From: Anolis sagrei
Taxonomy: Eukaryota > Chordata > Lepidosauria > Squamata > Anolidae
Direction of reading: 5' to 3'
DNA: 64,000 nucleotides
Assembly (NCBI RefSeq): GCF_037176765.1
Contig: NC_090021.1
Location: 191,224,378 to 191,288,377 of the forward strand
The notes under the pieces were generated by a model. The model was not told the DNA's origin. It made no database searches and worked only from the letters and a program-made list of their open reading frames with translations. Each line of letters opens with the position of its first letter. Position 1 is the stretch's first letter. The position numbers were made by a program, and so were the translations under genes. Shown here piece after piece: positions 11,143-22,266 of this stretch.

Positions 11143-11566
11143 CACCCACAACGTATTGTCTAAGGCTTTCATGGCCGGAATCACTGGGTTGTTGTAGGTT
11201 TTTTCGGGCTATATGGTCATGTTCTAGAGGCATTTTCTCCTGACGTTTCGCCTGCATCTGTGGCAAGCATCCTCAGAGGTAGTGAGGGCTATTGGAACTA
11301 GGAAAACGGGTTTACATATCTGTGGAATGACCAGGGTGGGACAAAAAACCCTTGTCTGTTGGAGCTAGGTGTTAATGTTTCAACTGACCACCTTGATTAG
11401 CATTTGATGATCTGGCAGTGCCTGGGGCAATCTTTTTTCCTAGTTCCAATAGCCCTCACTACCTCTGAGGATGCTTGCCATAGATGCAGGCGAAACGTTA
11501 GGAGAAAATGCCTCTAGAACATGGTCATATAGCCCGAAAAATCCTACAACAATTCACCCACAACGT
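11143..11566. mobile_element. Family B element, near full palindrome, 12-bp TSD
   Basis: 400-bp element 11155-11554 between identical CACCCACAACGT duplications (11143-11154, 11555-11566). The left arm carries a core-intact minus-strand hammerhead. The right arm has the cleavage triplet changed to GTT. Confidence 0.8.
11239..11279 (-). ncRNA. hammerhead ribozyme motif, core intact
   Basis: On the minus strand: CCT, CTGAGGA (11276-11270), stem II GCTTGC/GCAGGC with one G-U pair, GAAACGTC, AGG. The flanking CCT/AGG can start stem I. Confidence 0.6.
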
Positions 11567-11671
11567 TTGCTCCACGCTTTGGAACAAATTGCCCTTCCAG
11601 AGTCAAAAGAATAGGCGGTTTCCAAAAGGACACATATTTACATCCCAAAACCCACACAACCTCTACGTCTT

Positions 11672-11823
11672 GGGACCCTTTCACACAGCCACATCATCCA
11701 GAATATCAAGGCAGAAAATCCCACAATATCTGCTTTGAACTGGGTTATCTGAGTCCACACTACCACATATTCCAGTTCAAAGCAGATAATGTGGAATTGT
11801 ATCCAGCTGTTTGGAAGGGGCCT
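11672..11823. mobile_element. Family A MITE
   Basis: Both arms present, with inner TCTGCTTTGAACTGG and right-end GGAAGGGGCC. Confidence 0.75.
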
Positions 11824-12309
11824 TGGAGACAAGCAGAAAGCCCCCCCATCTTCCCCCCACTCCCTCGATCGGGCTTTTGAAGGTGATTCTCCCAGGGAGA
11901 TTTCTGCATTGGAATCAAATCCAAAACAAATCCATAATGGAGGAAGTGAAACCACTCCTCGACGAGCCTTTGTTACAGTGAAGGCAGCTCAGCACGTTAA
12001 GCGTTTTTCTGTCTCACACAATGAGAAGGGAGGTTGGATCTACATTGCCATATAATGCAATGCAGTTTGAACTACATTATATGGGTCGGTGTGTTGGGTT
12101 TTTTAAAAAGGAACAGGCATTAAAAGCAAAGCAGCAACAAAATATAGCACTTTCAGCAGAGGAGAAGCTTCAACGACCTTTAAGCAATTAAAGGAGCAGA
12201 GTCAAGCGTAGAGCCATATAACGCAGTTCGCTGCAGTTCAGGCTGCATTATATAGATCTACATTGGCCATATACTGCCTTTCAAACTGCATTATATGGAC
12301 CTATGGTAC
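11824..12309. other. intergenic DNA with small ATATAATGCAG-type palindromes
   Basis: Mostly unique. Around 12040-12090 and 12215-12305 are short palindromic pieces of a Family D MITE (arms with CATATAATGCAGTT). Confidence 0.5.
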
Positions 12310-12632
12310 AGTTCGGAGCTCCCGTGGCACAGTGGGTTAAAGCGCTGTGCTGCCGAGCTTGTTGACCGAAAGGTCGCAGGTTCGAATCAGGGGAGCGGGG
12401 TGAGCTTCTGCTGTCAGCCCCAGCTTCTGCCAACCTAGCAGTTCGAAAACATGCAAATGTGAGTAGATCAATAGGTACCACTCCAGGTGCTCCATGCAGT
12501 CATGCCCGCCACATGACCATGGAGGTGTCTACGGACAACTCCGGGCTCTTCGGCTTAGAAATGGAGATGAGCACCACACCCCAGACTAGACTTCGTGTCA
12601 GGGGAAAACCTTTGCCTTCACCTTTACCTATG
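12310..12632 (+). mobile_element. Sauria (ACA-type) SINE
   Basis: tRNA-derived head with A box (TGGCACAGTGGGTTAAAG) and B box (GGTTCGAATC), then a body containing TGCAAATGTGAGTAGATCAA, and a 3' end of CTTTGCC/CTTTACC type shared with BovB LINEs. This is the classic squamate SINE. The copy is near full length and moderately diverged. Confidence 0.9.
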
Positions 12633-12743
12633 CTGCAGTTCAAACTACACTGCACTACGTATTGTCGAAGGCTTTCATGGCTGGAATCACTGGGTTGCTG
12701 TGAGTTTTCCGGGCTGTATGGCCATATTCTAGAAGCATTCCCT

Positions 12744-12784
12744 CCTGACGTTTCGCCTGCATCTATGGCAGGCATCCTCAGACG
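12744..12784 (-). ncRNA. hammerhead ribozyme motif, core intact
   Basis: Minus strand: CTGAGGA (12781-12775), perfect stem II GCCTGC/GCAGGC with loop CATAGAT, GAAACGTC, AGG. Confidence 0.6.
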
Positions 12785-12828
12785 TCTCACAACCTCAGAG
12801 GTCTCACAACCTCTCAGAGACCTCACAG

Positions 12829-12869
12829 CCTCTGAAGATGCCTGCCATAGATGCAGGCGAAACGTCAGG
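12829..12869 (+). ncRNA. hammerhead ribozyme motif, best copy
   Basis: CCT, CTGAAGA (12832-12838), perfect six-pair stem II GCCTGC/GCAGGC, GAAACGTC (12859-12866), AGG. All invariant core bases are present. CCT/AGG starts stem I. Stem III is only the self-complementary ACGT, which suggests a dimeric fold. Confidence 0.65.
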
Positions 12870-12930
12870 AGGGAATGCTTCTAGAACATGGCCATACAGA
12901 CCGGAATACACACAAAATACATTGCACTAC

Positions 12931-13364
12931 TTTACAATGTAGATCCAGTCAGAGAGAAAGAAAAAGAGAGATATTCTCCAAGAGTAGTTTTGGAGATATT
13001 CTGGGCTTCACTGCCAAGCGGGCCCATTTCTGTTTCCTCTTTCTCTTTCTCTTTGGCTCATACGCAAGATAGTTTTTATTTGTGATTTTTTTTAAAAATA
13101 GTGTTTCATACGTTTGAGTTATTCCTAGTCCAAGTAGTCGACCAGGAAGAGAGACAGAAAGGGGAGAAGCAAGCATTGCAACAACTGCTCCAGGATGTGC
13201 CACAAAGGCAAGGCATCTTTTTAGTTAGCTGCAAGGAGCCTCGTCCAGAGGCAAGTTCACGATTAAGGGGCCGGACGAGCCCAGGGGCGGCCCCTCCCTC
13301 CCTGCTTCCCTCCCTCTCTCCCTCCTTCCCTCGGGTGCGCGCCTGCGCCCTGGCCTCGCGCCCC
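12931..13364 (-). other. HOXD12 3' UTR and downstream flank
   Basis: Unique sequence just past the HOXD12 stop. Contains a minus-strand AATAAA at 13080-13075. Confidence 0.5.
13075..13080 (-). terminator. candidate HOXD12 poly(A) signal
   Basis: AATAAA on the minus strand, 285 nt past the stop codon, so a short 3' UTR would result. Confidence 0.45.
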
Positions 13365-14751
13365 TCAGTAGAGCTCCAAGGCCTGCTCGCGCCGGGCCAC
13401 GCGCTTCTTCTTCATGCGCCGGTTCTGGAACCAGATCTTGACTTGCTGGTCGCTCAGGCTCAGCCTGTTGGACAGCTCTTTCCTCTTCTGGCGGTTAATA
13501 AACTCGTGGAGGAGGAACTCGCTCTCCAGCTCGGCGATCTGCTGCTTGGTGTAAGGCTTTCGCTTCTTCCTGGAAGACCTCCCTGGGGCTGGGCACCAAG
13601 GCGAACCTGCAACAGACAAGACACGCGTGGGTGGGTCAGCAGGCGAGAGGGGGAGAGAGAAGTCGGAACACAGCCCTTCTCGCCTGGCTTGCTCTGGGTC
13701 CAAGGAATGGAGGATGAGCAAAGAGGCCAGAAGAGGTGCTTTCGTGCTGAAATCACAGGGATGTTATAAGACTTCTGGGCTGTATAGTTATGTTCTAGCA
13801 GCACTTTCTCCTGACGTTTCTTCTGCATTTGTGGCTGGCGTCTTCAAGGGAAAATACTGCAAAAACACGGTCATACAGCCCGGAAATCACACAACACCCT
13901 ACAACTGGGGGCACTTTGTTAGACGGCTGCATTTTCTTCAGCGAGGAAAGCCCCTAGTGAGAGACCCCCATCTACACAAACTATTGAATTCACTTCAAAA
14001 TGTGGCGGCCAGGTAACAACTCCATGAAAACTGCAGGAAAGAAAACCCTCAATGCGCATCCGGGCCTCAAGGAGGTTCCAGGATTTCCAGAGTTTGAAAC
14101 CACATTGTTTAAGAGGGCATTGAATGGTCAGTGTAGACGGGGCCGAAGGGAGAGGGAAAGAGCCTTCATGGAAGGAAGCCGGGGTGGGGGCGTTTCCTCC
14201 TCCCTGGAAGATGCCGGGGCCCCGGGAAAGATGGCGGCTGTCCTACCCTGGGGCGGCAGGGAGGCGCGGAGGCCGGGCAGGGTCAGGTTCAAGTTGAGGG
14301 CGGCGCGGCGAAGCTCCGAGGCGCCGGGCTCCGTGTCCAAAAGGCCAGCGGCGGCGACGGGCCATCTCCTCCTTGCTTCTTCTTTGGGCATTTTAGCCGG
14401 AGAAGGCAGCCTCTTCGCCATCAGGTCCTGCCCAATCCAAGCTTCCTCCTCCTCCTGTTCTTCCTCCTCCTCCGCGTAGTACTTGTGGGTCCCGTGGCGG
14501 GGCAGGTAAGGCGTAAGAGACTGGGGCGAGGAGCTGCCCAAAGCCTGGCCCCCGACTCCCCCTCCACCGCCTGCCGTGGGGCTTGATCCGCCGCAGGTCC
14601 ACGCCAGGGAGCTCCGCGGGAAGGGCAGTTGCGCGGGGTGGCCCCCGTTGGCCCTCAGCCCCGGGAAATAGAAGGCCTCGGGGGCGGGGGCCGCGGGCAG
14701 GTTCAGCAGGGAGCCCACGCAGCCCGGGCGGCACAGGCTCCGCTCGCACAT
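13365..14751 (-). CDS. HOXD12: HOXD12 homeodomain transcription factor, two exons
   Basis: Group 12 Hox factor, nuclear; acts with HOXD11 and HOXD13 in limb and genital development. Exon 1 is 14751-14247 and exon 2 is 13606-13365, with a phase-1 GT-AG intron of 640 bp, giving 248 residues (human 270). The start was chosen at MCERSL, the family N-terminus, followed by GSLLNL and FYF. The frame is open further upstream but not conserved there. An acidic tract (about 94-103) is not in mammalian HOXD12. LNLNLT (152-157) matches the conserved motif before the splice. The homeodomain is about 180-239 with WFQNRR; it differs from the human one at N18S, N39S and in the LLHEF segment. The C-terminus is REQALELY. 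An intact reading frame argues against a snake, where HOXD12 loss is reported. The intron carries a decayed Family B piece. Confidence 0.96.
13758..13895. mobile_element. decayed Family B arms in the HOXD12 intron
   Basis: Palindromic relative of Family B. The minus-strand hammerhead has GAAACGTC, but the first core C is replaced. Confidence 0.6.
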
Positions 14752-15351
14752 CTCCAGCCACGCGCCGCGGGGCAGCACTCCACTCCGCTCCATCCGGGGC
14801 TTAAAGACGGCAAGCCGGATCCCAAGAGGGCCGGAGGAGGACGAGGAGGCCCAAGGCGGCCCAGAAGCGCCTTTGGGCGGCCGGCATTTCGGAGCAAGAG
14901 AAGTCCTCAAAATGGGGCGAGAAAAAGAGAGACTCAAGGCATAGAGGAGGAAAGGAGAGGAGGAGGGGGGAGCTGAGAGGGAGGGAGGGAGAGAGAAGGG
15001 GTCTTTCCAGTCACGGGACAACGAGGGCAACCGGGGGGGGGGGGGGGGAGGAGAGGAGGAGGGGGCTGCCCCAATGGCAAAGTATAAGGGGGACCCTCCC
15101 TTCCCTTGTTCCAGGACTTGAACCTCCACCTTCCCTTCCTATTGGGCTCCAGGAAGATTGGCTCGCTTTTTCTGCCTCTTCCGCTTTTCTCGTTTGAATT
15201 CAGATTTCTTCCCAGAGTTAAGCTGGATGTACACTGGCATATAAAACAGTTTGAACTGCCTATATGATACGATTCAATCTGCATTATATGCCACTGTAAA
15301 TTCAGTCTTTGTTTAGTTCTCTGTGTGGAGTGTAGATCGTTCCTATAGGTG
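14752..15351 (-). promoter_or_regulatory. HOXD12 5' UTR and promoter region
   Basis: GC-rich up to about 15120, consistent with a CpG-rich promoter. No convincing TATA box was found. The part 15083-15248 is present again 1.17 kb further out (16257-16405). A Family D MITE piece lies at about 15222-15300. Confidence 0.5.
15083..15248. repeat. duplicated HOXD12 upstream segment, copy 1
   Basis: Direct repeat of 16257-16405. Shared landmarks in the same order are TATAAGGGGGACCCTCC, GACTTGAACCTCCACC, TTTCTGCCTC and CCCAGAGTTAAGCTG. Confidence 0.85.
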
Positions 15352-15425
15352 TATAATATAATATAATATAATATAATATAATATAATATAATATAATATA
15401 ATATAATATAATATAATATAATATA
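15352..15425. repeat. (ATAAT)n microsatellite
   Basis: About 14 near-perfect pentamer units, then TA/CA-rich DNA. Confidence 0.9.
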
Positions 15426-18040
15426 TACACACAAATATATATACACACAAATATATATAAATACAAATTCAATATTTGTTTGGGTGGAAATACTGAGAGG
15501 GTAAATACTGTACATTACTGCATTTAATAAGGAAGCAGAAACCAAGGTGCGTAGATGCCCACACAACATGTGTGTAATAGAGGGTTTTCCAGAGAAAGAG
15601 AGAGAATATATTGCTGTATTTGGTAACAAAACAAAAACTAAGGTTATTTTTGTATGTAGTTACATGCACACATACCACATGTGTGTATGCAAGGTTTTTG
15701 AAAGAGTGAGTGAGTGAGTGAATATATTATTGCATTTGGCAATAAAGCGGAAACCAAGATGTATATTTATGTGTGTGCAGAGATGCATGTGTGATGTATG
15801 TGTGTGTGCATAGAGAAAATGTGCACACAAGGAAAGAGAAAGCAGGATGTTGGTATGTCTGTGTGAGTCTCTGCAGATATATCTATATACCTATATCTAT
15901 ATATCTATAGTTATAGATACACACATTGTGTATGATATTTGAGCTGCAAGAACAAGTTATCTGTGTGAATGTTTAAAACAAGGATATGGAGATGGTAGGA
16001 AGAACCAGAAAGGTGTCCTGGTTTCAGAGTTGGACTATGACCAGGATTTAATTCGGTTCAACTCTCTGCTCGGACATTGAAACCTCAGTCTCTCAGTCTC
16101 AGAAGAAGGCAAGGGACAAATCCTGTCAAGAAAAAAAAACTGAGATAGGTTTGCTTTAGGATCGCCATGAGTCAGAAACGACGTGAAGGCATGTAACAAG
16201 AAGACAGGAACATTGAAGACTTTTTCCTAGATAAAGATGGCCAGAATTATATGCAATATAAGGGGGACCCTCCCCTTGTTCCATGACTTGAACCTCCACC
16301 TCCCCTTCCTATCGAGCTCCAGGCTCGTTTTTCTGCCTCCTCCGCTTCCCTTTGAATTCGGATTTCTTCCCAGAGTTAAGCTGTATGTACACTGTCATAT
16401 AAAACATCTTGTCTTCTTTTGGTGCTGGTCGTCGACTGTAATATACATATATAGAGGGGGGGAGCAAGAGAGGGGGGTGTTCTTAATCCTTATGGGTTAG
16501 ACTGAGACTAGGTACTAAGAATTATTTTAACCGATAATATATTTCATATATTTTGCAATGTATTGCATATGACATGCTCGCACAAGTCTGTGATACATAT
16601 CATACCTGAACGCATGTGGGGAAAACATCCTTGTTCTGAACATATTTAGTCGAACATTTTCTTATTTTCTTACGCATTTAGAAACAAGGCGAATGGAAAC
16701 TCTCGACCATTACAAACCCAGGCAAACTGCTTCATACTTGCCTGGAATCCCGAATCAATTTACTTGGAAATAAATCTCATTGAATCCTATGGTGCTGATG
16801 AAATAAATATGGGATGGCAAGACCTTGGGGACTTTTCCCGGCTGAAAACATCTCTGCCAAGTAGTCTACTCTTCCCATTAAAATCCTCATTCACAGTCTT
16901 ATTATTGAGCCTCATTTTTCACGATACAATGTTTTAAATGTCTAACTCTTTGTTTTAAATGCACAGTTTCTAGGGATTCTTATATTGAACGGCAAAGAAA
17001 ACGCTTGCATGAATGCGAGGGGGAACGCCACAGCCACAGCTTATTTATGCTTTAATTTATTTTATCATTGAAAGGTATATTATATAAAATAAATTCGGAA
17101 TTTATTTTCTTCGGCATCTCTCTCCCTTCTCAAACGAACAAACAGGCAGACAAATCAATTTGGCTAAACTACAGGTAACAAAGCATGTTGTGTACTCCTT
17201 CCCATATCTACCCAGAGCAAACTCCGTTGCTTTCAATGGGGTTTACTCCGACCTAACTGCATCTAAGCATTGGAGCCATTACCCTGAATAGTCTTGGCTT
17301 GATCCCATTAGAGCAGTTCCACTGACTTCGTATTATGCGAGTCAACAAATAGGAAAAATATATTTTGTGCAAGTTTCAAACTATGACAGCCAGACAAATA
17401 TATTTTATTATCTGGGATGCCAATTTCGGGGCAGCCATGTTGGCCATGGAGTAAACTAAAACAAAATCCACACCCCACTGATCAAATAAAACCCTCAAAA
17501 TGCAGGATGCATTAGGATGTTTATGGCCGGCTCCTTCTCCCAACGGTATGGGTTGTATTGCTATTTCTCTGAAGGCTAAGCCTGTTTTGAAAGCAAATCA
17601 TAGTTGGGGAAGGAAAGGAGGTGAAATAGAAATGGCTACTGAAAGCCTTCAGTGATGACTGACTAATTAATAGTATTTGTTTGCATGACATCCTTTCTCC
17701 CCCTATTCTCTGGGAAGAAGTGGTACAGTCGGTGTGGTCTGCGAGGAGAAGGGAAGGGGCTTAGTGCTGATCTTCCTCTGCAGGAAACACCAATAAAAAC
17801 ATGGAGGGGGGATTTTCTCTTCTGAGTCTCTTGACAAAGGCAGGACCTCTCTTTTTTTCCCTCCACACTCCACGCTGGAAATTGACTTAAGCCTGGTAAA
17901 GACGTAGCTCCAACCAGCTTTAAATGGGTGCTTGTATCGAGCTGCTGTTTATAATGGGCACTTTGTACAGGCCATATCGTAATATACGTGAATTTTTGAG
18001 AAGAAAATATTCCCGTGGGAAGGTTTTGCAACATCTTTCA
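15426..18040. other. HOXD12 distal upstream, mostly repeat-poor
   Basis: AT/CA-rich start (to about 15930). A SINE tail (GATCGCCATGAGTCAGAAAC) lies at about 16155-16200, and the duplicated segment at 16257-16405. The stretch 16500-18040 has no recognised repeat and contains homeodomain-type AT-rich clusters near 17040-17110. No gene seen. Confidence 0.45.
16257..16405. repeat. duplicated HOXD12 upstream segment, copy 2
   Basis: Direct copy of 15083-15248, slightly shortened by small deletions. Confidence 0.85.
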
Positions 18041-18195
18041 GGGCCCCTCCACATAACCCAGAATATCAAGGCAGAAAACCCCACAACTTTTGCTTTGAAC
18101 TGGGTTATGAACATTTTCTTATGTGAGTTCATACTGCCATATATTCCAGATCAAAGCAGAAAATGTGGGGTTTTATTCAGCTGTGTGGATGCACC
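18041..18195. mobile_element. Family A MITE
   Basis: GGGCCCCTCC left terminus and AGCTGTGTGGA right terminus. The centre is altered. Confidence 0.7.
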
Positions 18196-18449
18196 TCAAG
18201 GTGTTCCCAATAGCCTTTGATCCAAGAGATGTACCTTTCAGGTTAAATATGGCATAAATGGAATGAAATCCGTTGTCTTTAAGAGACCAAGAAAGAACAG
18301 ACCAATAGTTCAAACTGCATTGTATGAGTCTACAGTGGCCATATAATGCAGTTCAGGCTGCCTTATATGGCAGTGGAGTTCCAGCCTAATATTGTAGAAT
18401 TCCAATACGACCTTAAAAAAGAAACCTTTTGGGTTTCATTCATCTGTTG

Positions 18450-18723
18450 CCTGGCGCCAGGTATGTAGGTGGGGGGGGGGGGTGAAGCCCCACAATTCTC
18501 ATGGTGGTTCGTGAGAAGGCCTTACTGGTGCATTATTTAAACTGTTATGTTTATTCATATCATGATCTGATCACCATGCTCAATATATCCCATATGCATG
18601 GGAGTATTGGGGTAACAATACCAAAGGTTTGCTAGGGTAGACCCTCACCCAGACTCAGCCCCCCCCCCCAAACAAACTCACCCTCCCCCCAATCGAAATC
18701 CTGGCTAAGGGCCTGCCTGGCGT
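18450..18723. mobile_element. hAT-type element with G/C runs (Family H1), 8-bp TSD
   Basis: Element 18458-18715 with termini CAGGTATGTAG and complement CAGGCCCTTAG. Flanks CCTGGCGC and CCTGGCGT differ by one transition. The same family occurs at 46095-46401 and 52333-52640. Confidence 0.8.
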
Positions 18724-18900
18724 ATAAGGAGTCAAACCCAAGTCTGAAATGGAAAGAGGTAACGTCGTTCATAATGGAAGAACAGACAAAAAAAAATTGA
18801 GGAGGGGTTGATACACGTTAGGGCTTATTGTCTGTGTATGAGAGGGACCCGTCGATTGCTTCCCCCCCCCCCCCGCAAAAGGGGCGGGGAAGGGGGCATA

Positions 18901-19274
18901 TTTTAGACCAGGGATCCTCAAACTTTTTAAACAGAGGACCAGGTCACAGTCCCTCCAACTGTTGGAGGGCCGATTATAATTTGAAAAAAAATATGAATGA
19001 ATTCCTATGCACCCTGCACATATCTTATTTGTAGTACAAAAAAACCCCACCACTTTAAAACAATACAATAATCAAAATGAAGAACAATTTTAACAAATAT
19101 AAACTTATTACTATTTCAATGGGAAGTGTGCACCTGATTTCGGCTGGAAATGTTGTTGGTGTGTGCTTTCAAGTCGTTTCAGATTTAGGTTGACCCTGAG
19201 TGAGGGTTAGGTAAATGACCTTGGAGGGCCGTATCCGGCCCCTGGGGCTTAGTTTGAGGACTCCTGATTTAGAC
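18901..19274. mobile_element. hAT-type element (Family H2), 8-bp TSD
   Basis: Element 18909-19266 with termini CAGGGATCCTCAAAC and complement CAGGAGTCCTCAAAC. Flanks TTTTAGAC and ATTTAGAC are a 7/8 duplication. Inverse-orientation sister of 21161-21522. Confidence 0.8.
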
Positions 19275-19897
19275 CTTCCCGGTTGGGCTCACAGCAATGT
19301 GAGCTTTCATGTGGTTGGGTGCCACCAACTCACTTATCAATTTAAGAAGATCTCATGAACATCAGAAGGGTTTCTTAGGTATGGCATGCCCAGGTTTAGC
19401 TATTACCGTCCTCTGAAATCCAGCCTATACCAGAGATAAAACATTATTTCGAGGAAATCCGTAAAATTCCGCAACTTGGGCCCCTTCTACAATGACCATT
19501 AAACGCAGTTTGAAGCTAGGTTCAACTGTGGCTGCCAAACAGCAGGATCTCACAAAAGTGAGGGGAAGAAAACCCTTAATGCGCATCACTGCTCTGTGGG
19601 TTGCGTCATCACTATCTGGGCCTCACACTGATTCCAGAATTTTTAATACAATCATCTGCACAGCGAAATCAAATATGTTCAGTGTAGATGGGGCCCCGGT
19701 TTTCCCAATTGGGAGGGTTTGGATAGTAACTCCCAAAGTCTCTCCTTGCCAGCATCACCCCCTTCCCAACAAACCTTATGAGAAAAGTTACTTTTGGGGA
19801 CTACGACTACTAGAATTCCTCCTTCTCCAGCCACCAATATCAATAGAGTCCAAATAGTAACTTTCCATAACTCTGCTATTACGCATCAGATCTCCCA
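19275..19897. other. intergenic DNA, degraded repeats
   Basis: Mainly unique sequence. A weak Family D-like piece lies around 19480-19700. No gene. Confidence 0.35.
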
Positions 19898-20297
19898 GGG
19901 CCCTTCCACACAGCCCTATATCCCAGAATCTCAAGGCAGAAAATCCCACAATATCTACTTTGAACTGGGTTATCTGAGTCCACACTCAGTGGGATTTTCT
20001 GCCTTGATATTCTGGGATATAGGGATGTGTGGAAGGGCCCTCAAGCTCCTTCCACATAACTGGAAAAAAATCCCACATTCTTTGCTTTGAACTAGAATAT
20101 ATGGCAGTGTGGACTCAGATCACCCAGTTCAAAGCAGATATTGTGGGATTTTGTGCCTTGATATTCTGAGTTTTATGGCTGTGTAGGAGGGCCCTGGAAT
20201 ATATGGCAGTGTGGACTCAGATAACCCAGTTCAAAACAGATATTGTGGGGTGTTCTACCTTGATATTCTGGGTTATGTGGCCGTGTGGAAAAGCCCA
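19898..20297. mobile_element. three adjacent Family A MITEs
   Basis: A full copy at 19898-20040 (GGGCCC to GGGCCC), a second at 20046-20194, and a half copy at 20196-20297, all nearly touching. Confidence 0.75.
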
Positions 20298-20934
20298 CAG
20301 TTTCTTCCTCCGGTAAACCAAACCGTTCTCACTGACCTAATATGGAGAGCTTGGGAGGCCTCATTTCCCCGCCTGCCCTCCTCGTCCTCCTCAGTCCAAT
20401 TGCAAACAAAATAAAACAAAACCTTGGAGATTACAACAGCGTCCTGATTTTGCGTCCTGGTTTTCAGGCCTATGCTCAGCCTCCATGCCTCCGGCCCTTC
20501 CACTCCACACCGCTTTCTTCTTTCAAGGAAGACCAGAACCAACCCCCAACTCCTCCTTGGCTTTGAACGCAATCTTTAAAGCATTAGCTCCCTCCCTTCC
20601 CCCCAGCCCCACCACACCGTCCTGCAGACCACACAGGCAACGCCAGAGGATATTGCTCACCACCACTACCTCTAATTTTTATGGGTTGACTGATGTCTCC
20701 CAATTGAGCCTCTCTTATTAACTTGCGGGGCTCTGCCTTGTTCCGGGTTTCAATCGAATGGCTCAAGGAGGGGCGGGGGGAGAGTCTGAGGCCCAAACAG
20801 GCTTCTGTGCGGACAGTTTAGCCATATCCCCTCCTTTGCAAGGAGAACACTCTGCCACTGCCATCATATTTATTCTTGAAAGTTTATTCTGTTTTCATTG
20901 ACATTTATATATCGCTTTCCCTCCATTTTTTTTT
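20298..20934. other. unique intergenic DNA
   Basis: No gene or repeat recognised. Confidence 0.4.
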
Positions 20935-21551
20935 CATGTCAGGAGCGATCTGAGAAACTGCAAGTCGCTTCTGGTGTGAGAGCATTGGCCTCTGTTGCCC
21001 AGGGGAGGCCAGGATATTTTGATGTTTTACCATCCTTGTCGGAGGCTTCTCTCATGTCCCTGCGTGGGGAGCTGGAGCTAACAGAGGGAGCTCAACCTGC
21101 TCTCCTGGATTAGAACTGCTGACTATCAATCAGCAGTCCTGCCGGCACAAGGGTTTAACCTAGGGGTCCCCAAACTAAGGCCCGGGGGCCAGATACGGCC
21201 CTCCAAGGTCATTTACCTGGCCCTCACTCAGGGTCAACTTAAGTCTGAAACTACTTGAAAGCACACCACCACAACAACAATCCCATCTCATCAGTCAAAA
21301 GCAAGCCCACATTTCCCATTGAAATACTAATAAGTTTACATTTGTTAAATTGTTCTTAATTTTAATTATTGTATTGTTTTTAAGTGTTTTTTTGCACTAT
21401 AAATAAGATATCTGCAGTGTGCATAGGAATTCATTCATGTTTTTTTCCAATTATAATCCGGCCCTTCAACAGTTTGAGGGACTGTGACCTGGCCCTCTAT
21501 TTAACAAGTTTGAGGACCCCTGGTTTAACCCATGGCACCAGGGGGGCTCCA
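20935..21551 (-). mobile_element. tRNA-derived SINE (Family S2) split by a hAT element
   Basis: Reverse-oriented SINE: tail CAGGAGCGATCTGAGAAACT near 20940, body to 21160, and promoter end (TTTAACCCATGGCACCAGG) resuming at 21523. The hAT element 21161-21522 sits in the A-box region. Same family as 29994-30215 and 34875-35600. Confidence 0.8.
21153..21530. mobile_element. hAT-type element (Family H2) with exact 8-bp TSD
   Basis: Element 21161-21522, termini TAGGGGTCCCCAAAC and complement CAGGGGTCCTCAAAC, flanked by perfect GTTTAACC. The duplication lies inside an S2 SINE, so the order of events is clear. Confidence 0.85.
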
Positions 21552-21568
21552 ATGAGCTGAAAGTACTA

Positions 21569-21916
21569 GGAGCCCTTCCACAAAGCCATATAAACCAGAA
21601 TATCAAGGCAGAAAATCCCACAATATTTATTTATTTATTTATTTATTTATTTATTTGCTATATTTATATACAGCAGGCGACTCAGGGCGGGGTTACAGTC
21701 AGCATTAAAGACATAAAATACAATTAAAACAGTTAATTTAAATATAAAATCAAATAAAACAATCAATATCAATAAAAACATGTATCAATTTGAGTCTCCT
21801 TGTTAAAAGCATTATCCAATAGTGTCAAATAACTGGGTTATTTGAGTCCACACTGCTATATAGTCCAGTTCAAAGCAGATAATGTGGGATGTTATTCAGC
21901 TGTGTGGAAGGGGCCT
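21569..21916. mobile_element. Family A MITE split by a LINE-type tail
   Basis: MITE arms at 21569-21626 and about 21832-21916. The interior is (TTTA)n plus CTCAGGGCGGGGTTACAG-type LINE 3' sequence. Confidence 0.7.
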
Positions 21917-22227
21917 AGCCTGCAGGATTCCTCTGCCTGACCACTTTATACACATAGCCAACCTTTGAAAATGGAGGCATTGAACATATTAATATTAAAC
22001 TATCTAGAAGAATATGTGTCCCTGTAAATCCATATGAGGTTCCTACAAAAATGCCTGCACTACTTACATTTTTGTAGATTATTTTATTTTATTAATTGTT
22101 ATATTTATATCCTGCCTTTCCTCCAACCTACCCCATGTAAGCATGTATTGTGCCTGTAAAGGAAACATACATGGACTCAAACACACAGAGACAGGAAAAT
22201 TAACAACAAACTAGAAATATATTTGAA

Positions 22228-22266
<39 letters not shown>

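Larger units (their letters stand above)
12647..12930. mobile_element. Family B element, head-to-head, 12-bp TSD
   Basis: Element 12659-12918. Flanks ACACTGCACTAC and ACATTGCACTAC (one mismatch) are the target-site duplication. Two hammerhead motifs in opposite orientation both keep the core. Confidence 0.8.

Noticed and set aside
14752-15129. Upstream in-frame extension of HOXD12
   Set aside because: The frame is open but not conserved; family proteins start MCERSL.
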